The notes under the pieces: model-generated
Databases searched by the model: none
What the model was told of the DNA's origin: nothing
Seen by the model: the letters and a program-made list of their open reading frames with translations, nothing else
Translations under genes and position numbers: made by a program
Shown here: piece by piece, positions 11,085 to 23,339 of the stretch
Layout of the letters: every line of letters starts with the position of its first letter
Numbering within the stretch: the stretch's first letter is position 1
NCBI RefSeq assembly: GCF_030272615.1
Contig: NC_081413.1
Span: 720,704,367 to 720,768,366, forward strand
From: Cryptomeria japonica
Lineage: Eukaryota > Streptophyta > Pinopsida > Cupressales > Cupressaceae
Direction of reading: 5' to 3'
DNA length: 64,000 nucleotides

Positions 11085-12300
11085 GTGAATTTTGTCCTAT
11101 GGGACAATGGTTTGTTCAAGAAGGGTCTGGATGACAATTTCCTGTGCTGCATGGATAAACAACAACAAGTAAGATTACTTCAAGCTTTTCATGATCTTGC
11201 TTGTGGAGGACATTTTTCTGCCCCTATTACTGCACACAAAATCTTGCATACTAGGTATTACTGGCCAACATTGTTTAAAGATACATACAGTTGGGTTCGC
11301 AAGTGTGAACAATGTCAACAATTTGTTGGTAAGCCTAAATTAGCTACACTCCCACTAAAGCAAATAATAATTGAAGAGCCTTTCCAATAGTGGAGATTGG
11401 ACTTCATTGGACCTGTCAACCCAACATCAAGTGTGGGCCATATATATATCCTCACACTGATGGATTACTTCACCAAAAGTGTGGAGGCAATCCCAACCAA
11501 GCAATCTACCTCGACGGTGGTTTATCAATTCCTAAAGGAAAACATCATCTCAAGGTTTGGCATCCCTCATAAGATAGTAGTTGATAATGCTTCATGTTTT
11601 TCATCTTATGAGATAATTGAATTTTTCTTTGATCATGGTATTACTCTTTCACACTCATCTGACTATTATCTACAAGAAAATGGTCTGGTTGAGTCAAGCA
11701 ACAAGAATCTGGTTACTATTATGAGAAAACTTGTTGATGAGAAACAACAGACTTGGCATAAATCTCTTTATGATGCGCTATGGGTGGATCGTATAACTCC
11801 AAAAAGAGCAATCGATATGTCACCTTTTCAACTTTTGTATGGGTTGAATGTCAAAATTCTGATCACTGTGGAACTTCCAGCATTAAAGCTCGCCAAGGCC
11901 ATTGAAGATGAAACAAATCAAGATTCACTAGATAAGCGGATCATGTTTCTTTCTCAGCTGGAATAAAAAAGGGCTGAAGTGGTAGATAGGATTGCTGCAA
12001 ACCAAAGCCAAGTGAAGGCGTTGTTTGATAGGAAAACAACTTCCCATGACTTCTCAGTTGGTGATCAAGTCTTGTTATGGGATAAGAGGAGGGAACCAAA
12101 GGGTTTGCATGGAAAGTTTGATTCTTTATGGAGAGGTCCCTTCACTATTCATGAAGTATGTGGTGAGCATAGCTACTTACTTGCATATGTATAGTCTTTT
12201 CTTTTTAGTCTTTTTCATCACCTAACTCTATAGCCCAATGGATACAGGCACTCAAAGTTCTAGATTCTACAAGCTTCAAGTGGTGCAACTTGTTCCCTAG
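11085..12300 (+). pseudogene. integrase of gypsy pol, with C-terminal domain
   Basis: The HHCC zinc finger is at 11175-11330 (FHDLACGGHF...WVRKCEQCQQF). The catalytic core starts LDFIGPVNPTSS (first Asp), has KIVVDNASCF (second Asp) and ENGLVESSNK (Glu). The C-terminal part GDQVLLWDKRREPKGLHGKF at 12060-12120 matches the GPY/F-type tail (WRGPFTIHEV). A TAG at 11388, just before the core, and a stop at 11964 interrupt it. The frame ends at a TAG only 15 bp before the 3' LTR. Integrase would join the cDNA to chromosomal DNA. Confidence 0.9.
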
Positions 12301-12489
12301 TCAAAGCCAGCTATTGTCCTCGATTTCAGCACGACCAAAATCATGAGGCAACCCTATGAAACTAGTCTATTTCATACCTTATGGTCTCCAGGAGAGCTTA
12401 ATCGACTTGGTTGGTTAGTTCATTTTGTTCCTTGTTTTCCATTTTAATTGTTTTCCTTGTTCCTTTAAGTTTGCAGTTTTACCTGTAGT

Positions 12490-13580
12490 TTGGAATTTAA
12501 AATCTAAATTGCAGGGTTCTTTTTGCTTTATACACATCGGAATTTAAAGTCCGATGTGTATTTGTAGGTTTTCTGGTCTATAGTTTGGTCTTTAAAGTTC
12601 GAATTGCATGTGGTTTTAACCTACATTTCAGACTTTAAAGTCTGAACTGCAGGTGGTTTGTCCATAGGTCGCATGTCAGACTTTAAAGTTTGACGTGCAA
12701 GTGTTCCTATCCTGCAAGTCAGACTTTAAATTCTGACATGCAATCGCGAGTTGTATTAAATGACGCATTAATTGATGAATTAGGGTTTTATTAAATGCTT
12801 TTTAAAGTTAATTTTAGCATTTTTAGTCTTCATTTTGGTTTGTCTTGCACGCGCCCTCCACCATTTTCTTCGCCATGACTCGGATTTTGCTCGCCTTGAC
12901 TTGGATCAGATCTCTCCTTGTCGAATTTTTCAACATCATTTGTTGCAGAAGAGGTAGGGTTTGTTCTTTGTTTCCTTTTCAGGTTTTTGTTTGCTTTTAG
13001 CTATTTGGTTCGTCTTGTCTTATTTTCTTTTGGTTTTTTCTTTGCGTGCCGAAAGATAATTCAGATTTTAAAATCCAATTGCTTCTTCCTTCTTGCCTTT
13101 CGAAGTTCCCTTGCTAAAGCTACATACAAGACTTTAAATTCTGGTGTGCAGCTGGAGAAAAGTATCTCTGCATATCAAATTTTTAAGTCTGACATGCGGG
13201 ATCTTAACCTTTGCATATCGGACTTTAAAATCCGATATGCAGAGAGGAGTAGGTTGACATGTCGGGTTTCAAAACCCGACATGTCAACCAGTTGTTTTTT
13301 CCCATGTAGGCACTTTGGACTTTAAAGTCCAATGTGCCTTTAATCTTTTCTAGGTTGCACATCGGACTTTAAAGTCCAATGTGCTTGGTTTAAGTTTTTC
13401 CCCTACACGTCAAACTTTAAAGTCCGGCGTGTTATTGTTTTTCCCCTAATTGACACATCGGACTTTAAAGTTCAATGTGTTGATAACTTATTCCATATTG
13501 CACATCGGACTTTAAAGTCCGATATGTTGATCAAGGTGTTTTTATTTGCACTTCGGACTTTAAATTCTGATGTGCAATTT
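12490..13580 (+). repeat. palindrome array in the 3' LTR
   Basis: Counterpart of the array at 460-1535. Copies of GACTTTAAAGTC are seen near 12632, 12678, 13217, 13318, 13365, 13412, 13458, 13506 and 13553. Decayed ones stand between them, and the GGGTTTCAAAACCC variant is at about 13263. Units that stay palindromic in one LTR are sometimes broken in the other. Confidence 0.85.
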
Positions 13581-13742
13581 TGGTTTTCAAAAGGGCAGGT
13601 CGGATTTTTTTCCCCGACTTGCTATTTTTGGCAGTTTTACTCCTAAGCCTATTTTGAGTCTCGTTTTTTGATCTGTTTGAAAAAAATCAATTTTTGATAA
13701 CGATGGATAGCTAATCATTAGTGTTGAATGTAGTCATCACAA

Positions 13743-16700
13743 ATGTCAAAGCTCCCTCACAACAAGCCCGAGTCTTCCTTAGATCAGTTGGAACCTTCTC
13801 CAAGTAAAGCATCATCAAGAAAGATGAAATACAAGTATGACAGGTACTTGAATCTGTACCCTGAGAGTTCAGTAGACTCAAATATTAAGGAGATCAGAGA
13901 CACCAAAATTGGGCATGTTGATATGCAAGAATTTTTTGACCGGATTCAAAAGGCTCCTGCACGTCTAACCAATTTAATCAAATCTGAGCTGCATAAGTAT
14001 GCATCTTTCCTAGTTCTAGCTCATGATCCTGAATTTTAACTGGCAGTAGCTGATCATTTTGATCCAAGCACAAGGCATGTAAAAGATGAAGATCAGAATG
14101 TCATCATGACCCTAGATAGTGTATTCTTCAATAGTGTCTTCAAAGGTTCATCGGTTGACGTAGCTGATATTTCTCAAGAGAGTGCTCAAGAGTACTACGA
14201 GAAACATGAGGATAAATGCAAAAAGGTGATCAATATTGTTTATCTCTCTGATGTAAGAAGTTCCCTCACCACACGATGGCCTAAGTCCTTCCACGAGAGT
14301 GATTTTAATGAGGAATATAATGACATGGTCACCATGTTATCCAAAGTGAGAGGGTTAAAATACTCTCATTATTTTCAAAACTGGATGTCTTGTTACATAA
14401 ATATAATCAGAAAGGGAGCCACAAGAATCGATTGGGGAGAGCAGATCAGTGATGCTCTTTATGGTCAATTAAAGGAGGTCAAGGTGACACTAAAGTTTTA
14501 CATGACCTCGTACCTGGTTTACGTAGCTGCTTCAATGAGGAAATATCCAGGCTTGTCTACCAAGGGTGATAGAAGATTGGTGCCCATTTGGGAGTACTGT
14601 GATCAGCTAACTATAAAGAATCAAGGTAATCATTACAGGAGGGTTAATGACACATTCTTTGTTGTATGGAAGTGTATTTTTTATAAAGGCCTGCAGAAGA
14701 GGAGAATATCAAAGGCCGCATACAGCAGGGTGTCTCATTTTGGGTGTGTATTTTTGCAGTTTCCCACATTCACCTATATCCGAATTGGATGTTTCTCAGG
14801 TGAGCCCTTCATCCTTCCAAGGTTACCTTCAGAAAAAATCATCCTTATGGAGTTGTGCAACCAACTGATTAGTGTGCATGAGAAACAATCACAAGCACAT
14901 AAGATTGGCCTAAAATTCCCAGAATCGATTGGCAGGTACTCAGTGCTAACCAATCCCAAGGCCAAAAATATGGAGGAAAAAATACAGTGGAATATCATGA
15001 GAAGATTCAAGGCCGGAACCAATTTTGACTTTCGTGGTATAAAGAACAAACTCAAAAGGACTTATACTCATGTTTATAGGTTTGAGGATGTTTGGGCAGA
15101 TTGTCAGGATGAGAAGGATATAAGAAGGATGGATTTCAGTCGCCTTACTCTGGAACAAATTGAAAATTTGTATCTAGCTAAGATCCCAATGACCATGGAA
15201 GACACAAATGACATAGTGGACCCTATTTATTATGAGAAGAAGATTGCTAACTCCCCACTTCCACTTGTGCAATGGTCGAAGAAAAAAAGCAAATATATTA
15301 CAGAGAGGATCTCTCCTATCTTAGCAAACACCAATGCTTGGTTGCTAAAAAATAATCTTAGGATGAAACAGCTTCCCACTAGTTCAGGAGATGGCAACAA
15401 CAGTGATGGCCCATTGGGCAAGACAACAACAACTGAAACAAGAACAAAGAGCAAGGCAAACTCACAAGCACCATCCTCAGCTCCTGTGGTAAAATCGAAG
15501 GGTAAAGGATTCAAAATCAAATTTATAGTTAAAGGGTCGAAGAAGGGTCAATCATCATCCGCATCACAGGAAGCAGTGGCGAAGGAGCCAAAACAACCAC
15601 CTGCCAGTGAAGTTGGAAAGGGAAAGGAGGTCAAAGAAGGTGAAATTCCTCAACAAGAGGAAGTATAGGCAGAATAAGTATCACATCCAGTTGAAGTAGA
15701 TGCCTCAGCCACTTCACAAGTAGTCATCCACTCTATTGAATCTGACTCTGATGAAGAGGATAAATATTTTCAAGAAGATGGAGATCTAAGTATGGGTATG
15801 ATGCAATCAGAGACCGTTGGTCAGTTTTTTACAATAACCAACTTCTCTAATTTAGATGGTATCCCTTCATCTACTTTTGAAACCACCATGATGGATTTTA
15901 ATGAGACCTTGCAAGATGCACTTGCAGAACAGGTTTCAATAGATTTACCCGTCACTACTACCACCACCACAATAATTCCTCCATTGGTAAGTGTTGAAGT
16001 TAAATTCACGACACCCTCAACTCTCCCATCTATAACTAAAGAGGTAGCAACAACAAATGTTCCACTAGATGCCTCAATATCAGCACCATCAGTAACACTC
16101 ACAACTACTCCAAGTGCTAGTCAACCTCCTTCTGAAGTTTCAACTCCAAGTCAGCAAGGAGCTACTACTCCATCAGCCAATCCAAAACTACCCTCTTGGG
16201 TGGATGTAGTGGCCCCTAAGAGGAAAAAATGGGTGATATCCCCAGATGAGTTTGACTTTTAACTTTTAGTTCCTCCAAAGCCTAAGGGAACAAAAAAGCC
16301 AAAGACGGTATCTCAGGTAGTAGTAGACCCAGCTTCCAAGAGAAAATATGCCAAAGTTATGGTGCCATCGTCAGATAAGGACAAAGGCGACATACAATCT
16401 GAATATTATACCATGCAGGTCGTAGAGATTGAGGTGGAAACACATGAGAGGGTGAAATTAGATTCTTAGAAAGCCCTTAATTCTTTATTGAGAAGATTGG
16501 ATTAGGAGAGGGATGAGAAAAATATCTTGAAGCAGAAGTGTGAACAGCTGACCAACGTTCTTCTAAAGGTCACACAATATTCTCAAGAGATAGAGCCTAT
16601 AGGATCCTAAATAGATACCGAATCTCTCAAGAAGATTGAATAGGTGGGAGCTAAAGGCCGAGTGATGGATGAGTGGATTTCAAGGCTAAGGTCAGAAGAC

Positions 16701-17339
16701 TCTCATCTTCTGAGCTCAATAGTGGAACTATTGTCTAATTATGAAGTAATCCAGAGTCAGGTGCAAGGACTCAAAACCTCTTTATCATAGGAGATTGAGG
16801 AAGTTGTGAAATGTACTACCTTGTGGAGCAAAATGGAGGACTTCAGGATAGATGTCCTGGTTGAGAACAAGGCAATTCCCACATGGGAGAAGTACATCCA
16901 AATCTTGTCTTTATTATCTCGTAAGCAAGAGACAATAAAATTAATGATTGCAGAGTTGGACCGGGAGAAGAAAGAAGGTGATGACGAGGTTGACCTTATT
17001 TTTGCCAAAGTTGGTGATCTCCCTTGCTATTTATATGATGGTGATCAAAATCTCATCACTACTGAAGTTGTCATGCACAAATTCCTTTCTTTGATGGATC
17101 AATGCATAGGACAAGATTTCTGTCTTGATACATTTGATAAACTGTTAGAAATTCAAGTCAACTTTGAAGTCCTCGCATGCATGCTAAAGGATGTGAAAAA
17201 GAAACAGGTGAAGATTCAAGATGCAATGTCCTGCATCCAAATCATCACAAGTTCTACCTTGATGCTGAACGAAACAGAGATGAAAGCCATCCTTTCTAAA
17301 TTCGAAGATTTCCAGAAATCCAATGAAGAAGAGAATTAA
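13743..17339 (+). pseudogene. LTR-borne accessory protein, copy 2 (in frame, several stops)
   Basis: One frame of about 1198 codons runs from MSKLPHNKPESS to the TAA at 17337-17339 with no frameshift. Only in-frame stops break it (14037, 15666, 15675, 16260 and others to about 16790). Residues about 100-420 form the conserved part: FDPSTRHVKD, INIVYLSDVR, TRIDWGEQISDAL, YMTSYLVYVAAS, NHYRRVNDTFF, FPTFTYIRIG, LPRLPSEKIILME. Then come a basic Lys/Ser/Gly tract (about 536-606, KSKGKGFKIKFIVKGSKKG), an acidic tract, a Thr/Pro/Ser tract (about 733-823), and a heptad-rich C-terminus (about 900-1198). No catalytic motif or transmembrane span is visible. Function unknown. A structural or nucleic-acid-binding factor would fit the charge pattern, but that is inference. 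Confidence 0.8.
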
Positions 17340-17502
17340 GAATGAAGTTCCCCCTCCTGGAATCCTTTCTTCATGTGTCTGCACTAATAAATGATGTCAT
17401 TTTTTGTGCAGCTGCACATTTTCTTTATGTAGTAGTTGTAGTAAAATGGGACTATGCAGTTGAATAAGTCAACTGTGCCACCTTTTTCTCAACTTATTTT
17501 CA

Positions 17503-17510
17503 TATATAAG
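17503..17510 (+). promoter_or_regulatory. TATA box of the 3' LTR
   Basis: TATATAAG at the position equivalent to 5461-5468. In this copy it could drive readthrough into the flank at 18259 and beyond. Confidence 0.55.
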
Positions 17511-18258
17511 GAGGCCCTTTTTGTAAATATTTATCTTTTTCATGCTTAGCAAAACTTTGCTGAATTTTTATCCCAATTAAGACTTTGGGCTTTTGTGGTG
17601 AAAATTCCATCAAACAAATAAAGAAAACAATTTTGTTAATTGCAAACTTTGCGTTGTATCAAGAAAATTGTTTATATTATTTAATGTTCCTATGTCCTTT
17701 GAATATATATTATCTTTACTTCTTTGATCTTTAAGATATTGCTATGTGGTTAGAGAGCTCTCAAATATTGCAAATAGACTTTGTGCTCTTAGCATACTTG
17801 AGAAATCTGTTGATAAATTAAGTAACTTGTGGTAAGCTTTGTATTGCTGCGGTTATTTGTAGTTTAATGGATTAGAAATCTATACTTGAAGACTTTGAGC
17901 TTTAAGCTAAGTTTCTAGTTGTTTAATTTGTAACGATTAGTGTGAATTAATGTTACCTTAAAGGAGAATTTGTGCTGCTTAATAGTAACTCTTGGTGTAG
18001 TTTATTAGATTAATAGTTCTTTTCTTTAAGTATCTGAAGAGGTAGAGAAATTGTAACTAGATGAATGGAGAATACATAAACTCTGAAAAAAGAGAATTAT
18101 ATGCCTAACACCAAACCACAAATTTAATTTCTTATTAATTAGAGGAGAAATTTCATACGGAACCTCCCCTTGATGAGAGGAGAGATTAATTTCTCAGCAT
18201 AGCGTTGTGTGAATTATATATTTCGTCATTAGTACACTAGTGACAAAATATTCACCCA

Positions 18259-19662
18259 ACACACATGTTGCTTGCAACTTTCGTCACAAACACATTTATT
18301 TATAGTGGCTTGAAAGAGCTTGGATTTAGATTGTTACCACTTTGGTCATTCCCTTTCACTTGGCCTTATGGGCTATTCGGGAGCTGGCCCTCTAAAGGTA
18401 GGACAAAGGGAGCCTATTGCTCAAGACACAAAAGACACTTGTTCATTTTTGAGCACCAATTGAAGTGTTTTGCTAGACTAAAGAAGACAAAGAAAGCAAT
18501 TTCATAATAAAATATTTGTCAAAGATCCTACACCAAACTTGTTAATAGTTGTGAAATAATACCCCTCCCGCAAGCACACAAGTTAGGTAGTTTTTTAGAA
18601 ATCCAAATGACTTTGTGAAATAGGGGCCTTCGACAATACATTTTTTTGACAAATCCAAACATCTGATTTTCCATAAGTTATGTTGTATAAAAATTAAATT
18701 CATAAAGAATAGACCACCTGTAGAATTTAGAGACATTTCCAGAAATGTAAGAAATCCAAAAATTTGTTGATTTGCCCCAAAAATTAATTTTTATGAAAAA
18801 TCATAAAAATTCATACAAAATTCAAACTTGATCCAAAAAATCTTAATGTTTACTAGAAACTCCTGATACCATTCCCAACCTGCACAAAAAAAAATATTGC
18901 AAAAATTCCAAGTAGTTTGTGAGATATGATCAAAACATTGAAAAAACCTAATTTTTAAAGATCTATTTTTTCATGAATTATTTTATTTCAAAATTAAAAT
19001 CACAAATAACAGATCCCTTGTAAAATTTTGAGAAATTTTGAAAAATGTAAGAAAATCCGAAAAAATTCACTAATTTGCTCCCAAATTTATTTTTTTTAAT
19101 GAAAAATCATACAAAATTTATAGAAAATTCAAATGTGCTCCAAAAATTATGACTTTTGGCCTAAGCACTTCACATACTGTTCTCAACCTACGAAAAAAAA
19201 ATGATGGAAAAATTCCAAATTGTTTGTGAGATCTGACCAAAACATTACAAAACCCTAAATTTAAAAGATCTGATTTTTCGGGAAATATTTTGCACCCAAA
19301 TTAAATCACAAAAAACAGACCCCTGTGGAATTTTGAGAACTTTCCAAAACTGTAAGAAAATCCAAAAATATTTCTAATTTGCTCCCAAAATTTTTTTTTT
19401 ATGAAAAATCATAGAAAATTCAAATATGCTCTTAAAAATCTGAATTTTGGATTGAGCACTCTTGGTATTGTCCCTAACCTTTTAAAAAAAATTGATGCAA
19501 AAATTCCAATTGATTTGTGAGATCTGATCAAATGTCTTCAAAATCTTAATCTTGTGTCCAAAACCCTAGCATTCACAAGGTTATTCTCTAATTTTTTTTT
19601 ACAAAACAACAATATAGGGTTAGAAAAGCTTGCAAAAAAACATAGATCTAACAAAAATCCAT
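18259..19662 (-). other. non-coding leader of an older minus-strand element, with diverged tandem repeats
   Basis: No supported gene. From about 18752 to 19560 three diverged units of roughly 300 bp follow one another. Each holds 'aaatccaaaaa', 'tttgctccca', 'gaaaaatcat', 'ttccaa..tttgtgagatctgatcaaa' in the same order (unit starts near 18752, 19051, 19355). The primer-like site at 19663 suggests this is the internal leader of an LTR element read on the minus strand. An 80-codon frame at 18265-18507 has no recognisable content. Confidence 0.45.
18752..19560 (-). repeat. three tandem units of about 300 bp
   Basis: Order and wording of short blocks repeat at a period of about 300 bp, with many substitutions and indels. 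This is old local duplication rather than a satellite. Confidence 0.55.
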
Positions 19663-19680
19663 GTCCCACCGGGCATGCCA
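19663..19680 (-). other. primer-binding-like site, minus strand
   Basis: Read on the minus strand this is TGGCATGCCCGGTGGGAC. It lies 3 bp inside a TG-bounded LTR edge at 19684, with the TGG start expected of a tRNA-complementary primer site. It sets the orientation of the neighbouring LTR as minus. Confidence 0.6.
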
Positions 19681-19683
19681 AAA

Positions 19684-20480
19684 TGTATATGGTGAAAAAT
19701 GATGATAAACTATTGTAGAACCATAAAGATTCAACACAAACAATCTAAGTCCTACAATGAAACATTCACCAATACTAATAGAGATACCCAAGATTGTGTA
19801 AATCAACAAAATAAAGCATTATTACCTTTCACATGTCTAGTAGGGTTTCAATCTCCATTATCTTCCTATCTCCATTGATCTTGTTTGATATATTTGTTCT
19901 CAGATTTTATGTGTGCACAAGAGCTCAAAAAAGAATGGAAAAGTGGTTGATAATTTGATCACAGGAAGGTTTAATTGCATCGTTAGGTGATTAGATGATT
20001 AGATGATTAGTTGATTAGACAATTAGGGTTGAAAATGAAGGAGAGTATCCTCTTATATAAAAGACACTATAGGAAATGGAGGGATAAGATTGAGAGGTGT
20101 AAAGATAAATGGTCAGCTAGGATTAAAGGGTAGGTAGAGGAAATAATTAAATGATAAAGTGGGTAGGTAAGAGAATAATTAAGAGATGAGTGACATGTGT
20201 CATGGGTAAAAAAGGTTAATGAATTAATTAAATAAAAAAGATTTATTTAATTAATAGAGAAAGTGAGACCAATTAAATAAATAAAATATTTATTTAATTT
20301 AGGAAAATGATAATTTAAATAAATAATAGTATTTATTTAAATTAGAAAAGGCATAGAAGAGGTTAATGAAATTAAATAAATAAATAATAATTTATTTAAT
20401 TAATAGAAGACTTAGGATAAAATAATTAATTAAATAAAAATATTTATTTAATTAGATAGGACAATTTTAGATGCCTAGAA
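19684..20480 (-). repeat. R/U5 and part of U3 of a minus-strand LTR
   Basis: The edge TGTATATGG at 19684 is the reverse complement of an LTR end in CA, next to the primer site. A TATA box on the minus strand (TATATAAG at 20052-20059) stands about 370 bp inside. Upstream of it, at 20220-20455, is an array of AT hairpins. The far boundary of this LTR could not be found, so the right end given is only the end of the recognisable part. Confidence 0.55.
20220..20455. repeat. array of five AT-rich inverted repeats
   Basis: Five successive units pair TTAATTAAATAAATA with TATTTATTTAATTAA across a short centre (near 20225, 20272, 20315, 20370 and 20430). They are separated by 15 to 40 bp of less regular sequence. 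The array lies 170 to 400 bp upstream of the minus-strand TATA box, in the U3. Confidence 0.7.
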
Positions 20481-22607
20481 CTGCTATAAGCTTCCACTGA
20501 ACCATGATACCAAGCTCTCCATAGCATCATGATAACCATCTCCAAAATGAAGATCATCCAGGTTTACACACATACAACTAAAATGTCAATGACATCAAGT
20601 AAACCATAAACTCCATCTCAAGAAGATACACAACAATCAAGATCAAATCCTACATCACCACATCATCACTGTCAAAAGGTCCCACTGAAAGTGTGTAAAC
20701 AATCTATCCATGACATAATGATAAAACCATCCTATAACATGAGAATCAACCAAAGTCATCTAACAATCAAAGAACTCAAAGTGCACATCATGAGCTTGCA
20801 AAAGTCAAAGTAACCATGATCCTCAACCAAGAAGATACACTGCCATAACAAATTAGGAATCCAAAACAAATCACCATCGATAAAAGCACCTACAAATCCA
20901 ACCATGTCATACCAAAGTTCTTAAACACAAGGAACAACCATGGCATCATGATTACCTCCATGAAACAAGCATCAAACTCTCAATATGTCCAACCTGTCAG
21001 CATCACATAGTCAACCATGTAGGTGCCCCATCATGACTGTACCTGGTAACATCTCTCATCCTCAACATGATAACAAATCAATGAACCAATGATTAAGCCA
21101 AGCCACCAAATCTGAATATGCATAAACAATGAAAGATCTATGGGCATAAACAACCCATATCTAAGTCATAGGCACAATCTGTAAGTAAAGACAACTCACA
21201 AAACTGCATAACTTGTAGACCAACCAATGCAACATACATAGCCAAACCAAACTAATATCTATGTCATCATAAGAGCAATATGAGATAAAACACTGAGTAT
21301 ACAATGACATAAAATTAAAATCTCCAATATCTAGCATGTCTTAAACTCATAATGTCACCATAGTAAAAAGGAACCATAATAAGCTCAAGTCAAAATATCA
21401 ACATATAAATCATGTCAAATCTGCTCCAAACCTGAATCAAACTAAAGTGCTCTCCAAGAATTTTCTTTTGACTATTCAAAGTCCAAAATCTGACTCCATA
21501 TGCTCAAGTTATGACCTCTCAAAGTCATAAAGGTACCTGTCACTTCCAGCTCATATTTCATTGCCCAAATAAGAAAATCTAGAAAAAATAATCATATCAC
21601 AATGAATTAAACAAAATCATCTTTCCAACGACTATAAAAAGTTGAAATATTGACACCATATGCCCAAGATATGCTCTGTAAAAGAAAACAACCAATTAGG
21701 CTATATGCAAGCAAATGGACTCCCAAAAATCACTAATATGTCATTAAATATTTTTCAAATTTTCTTCAATATGCCAAAATTATCATTTTCAATTTTTTAT
21801 TCCAGGTGGGGCCCACTAGCCAAACCCACCCCTCTGGCATATAAAACTTCATTGGAAGACATAATACAAAAGTTTTTATTAAAAAAACTTTCAAAAACGA
21901 ATTTCCATTTTTTATTTCAAATGGACAGATTTTTTTATTTTAGAAGTTGTTTGTTATAAAACAATTTTTATTTGCCACCAAAGTGGGAGGGGACCACGGT
22001 CCCACCCCCACTTGTCAGTGGGTCCTGGATGAGGTAAAACCACTAATGGCAAGTGGTAGCGTCGATACCCTTGTAGTGTCGGTAGTGGCTGGCAAAGCCG
22101 ATACCACTGTGTACCGCAAGTGGTGGGAGGGTCTGCGGACACCCCCTCCCCCCACTCAAAATATTTTTTAGATTTTTTTTTAATCTCTTACGCCTTTTTA
22201 ATTTTTCAAATAATTTTTTAAAAGGTTAACGGGTTTAATTAACAGGTAATTTTTAAATAATATATTTTCTGACCACTGTGCAGGTGGTACAACCATACCG
22301 TCTAAAAAAATTTCAAACTCATTCCTCTGTTATCAAAATAGGGCAAGTTATATTTCAAAATTTGTCTCTCGACCTCTCTGATCACAACCATGGGGTTTGT
22401 TTTGTCCCATAGGGCCAAATATGAAACTCCAACCCTAAAACCCCCAAAATGCTAAATCATGGAAACCCATTTTAAAACAAATTTTTATAACACCAAATTT
22501 GCAACCCACAACCTGCAACAAACCCTCATATCTTGTCTTATCTTTCATTCTTACATGCATCCATGGATTCAATATCTAGGGTTATAACACCATAAAAAAA
22601 CCATATA
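20481..22607. other. no gene recognised
   Basis: A-rich sequence with many short CATCA/CCATGA words and no open frame of note. A GC-rich patch at 21985-22160 (runs of CCCACC and GGGTC, and the near-repeat CAAGTGGT twice) stands out against AT-rich surroundings. It may be the rest of the LTR or the interior of the copia element to the right. Neither can be shown from here. Confidence 0.4.
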
Positions 22608-22619
22608 GCTCTGATACCA
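22608..22619 (-). other. initiator-Met tRNA primer-binding site, minus strand
   Basis: The minus strand reads TGGTATCAGAGC, the standard primer site of plant Ty1/copia elements, 2 bp inside the LTR edge at 22622. Confidence 0.85.
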
Positions 22620-22621
22620 CT

Positions 22622-23332
22622 TGAAAGGAAACTTGCAACCAACTTTATGACAATTTCCACATAACCCAACTTAGATTTTAATTAGATCAACACATAGAAT
22701 CAACATGCAAAGAATAGACAACACACCCATGAAAATGTGACACAAGATATATCTTGGGAAAACCCTAATGAGGGAAAAACCCAACCTCTAAAAGCATCAT
22801 CCACCATGTATTATTAGCAATGTGTCTATTACAATACAACTATGGAAAGCCTTCGCAAAACCCAATCATCAACAAGCACTCCATGTGAACAAACATACAA
22901 CCACACATCTCATGCCATACTTCCAACCTCCACAAATGCTAACCTGACTAACTGAACAACCCAAACAACTACCCTTGTGGTTGCTGTTATAAACACAAGC
23001 TCCCACATTTAAACCATGTGACAATAAAATATAATATTTTTCTTACCTACCCTTGACCCACATTCAATATTGGGTACTTCATCACAATTACATTCCCCAA
23101 TATTAAATAAATACAATATAATAATACCATTGTATCAATACAAATCATCAAGTGGTTACAAGAATATTCCAAGAGAATCTCTACATGTTGCATGTCCATC
23201 TAGGGGGTCCTAGGTGCAACAATACAATATGATATTACAATATAATTCCATGTCCACCTCACACAATAATAAAATAATAAATACAACAATAAAACATTAT
23301 TATGCATGGTGTACAACACCATTTTCCCAACA
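22622..23332 (-). repeat. Ty1/copia LTR (711 bp), minus strand
   Basis: On the minus strand it begins TGTTGGGAAAATGG and ends CCTTTCA, directly before the primer site. Its U5 contains the usual copia phrase 'ggtttttccctcattagggttttcccaagat'-like text. The interior of the element should lie to the left, but no copia coding sequence is found there, so the element is truncated. On the right it cuts into the LINE remnant. Confidence 0.8.
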
Positions 23333-23339
23333 GTCATCA

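Larger units (their letters stand above)
288..18258 (+). mobile_element. Ty3/gypsy (Tat-like) retrotransposon with about 5.93-kb LTRs
   Basis: Two direct copies of about 5.93 kb (288-6217 and 12315-18258) both start TGTCCTCGATTTCAGCACG and end ATTCACCCA. They flank a 6.1-kb interior with gag, aspartic protease, RNase H, reverse transcriptase, a second RNase H and integrase in one orientation. The order RT-RNaseH-INT is that of Ty3/gypsy, and the extra RNase H is a Tat-lineage trait. All pol frames carry stops and the LTR copies differ at many sites, so the insertion is old and not autonomous now. No 5-bp target duplication is visible (CTTGT on the left, ACACA on the right), and no purine tract precedes the right LTR. 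Confidence 0.9.
12315..18258 (+). repeat. 3' LTR of the gypsy element
   Basis: Full-length partner of 288-6217 with the same internal order. Its accessory frame is better kept: one frame from start to end. The sequence just before it (CTAGTCAAAGCCAGCTAT) lacks the purine-rich primer tract expected at a 3' LTR border, so either the tract has mutated or the priming differs. Confidence 0.9.

Noticed and set aside
21947-22171. Open frames on both strands in the GC-rich patch
   Set aside because: Short, mutually overlapping, no homology, and driven by base composition.
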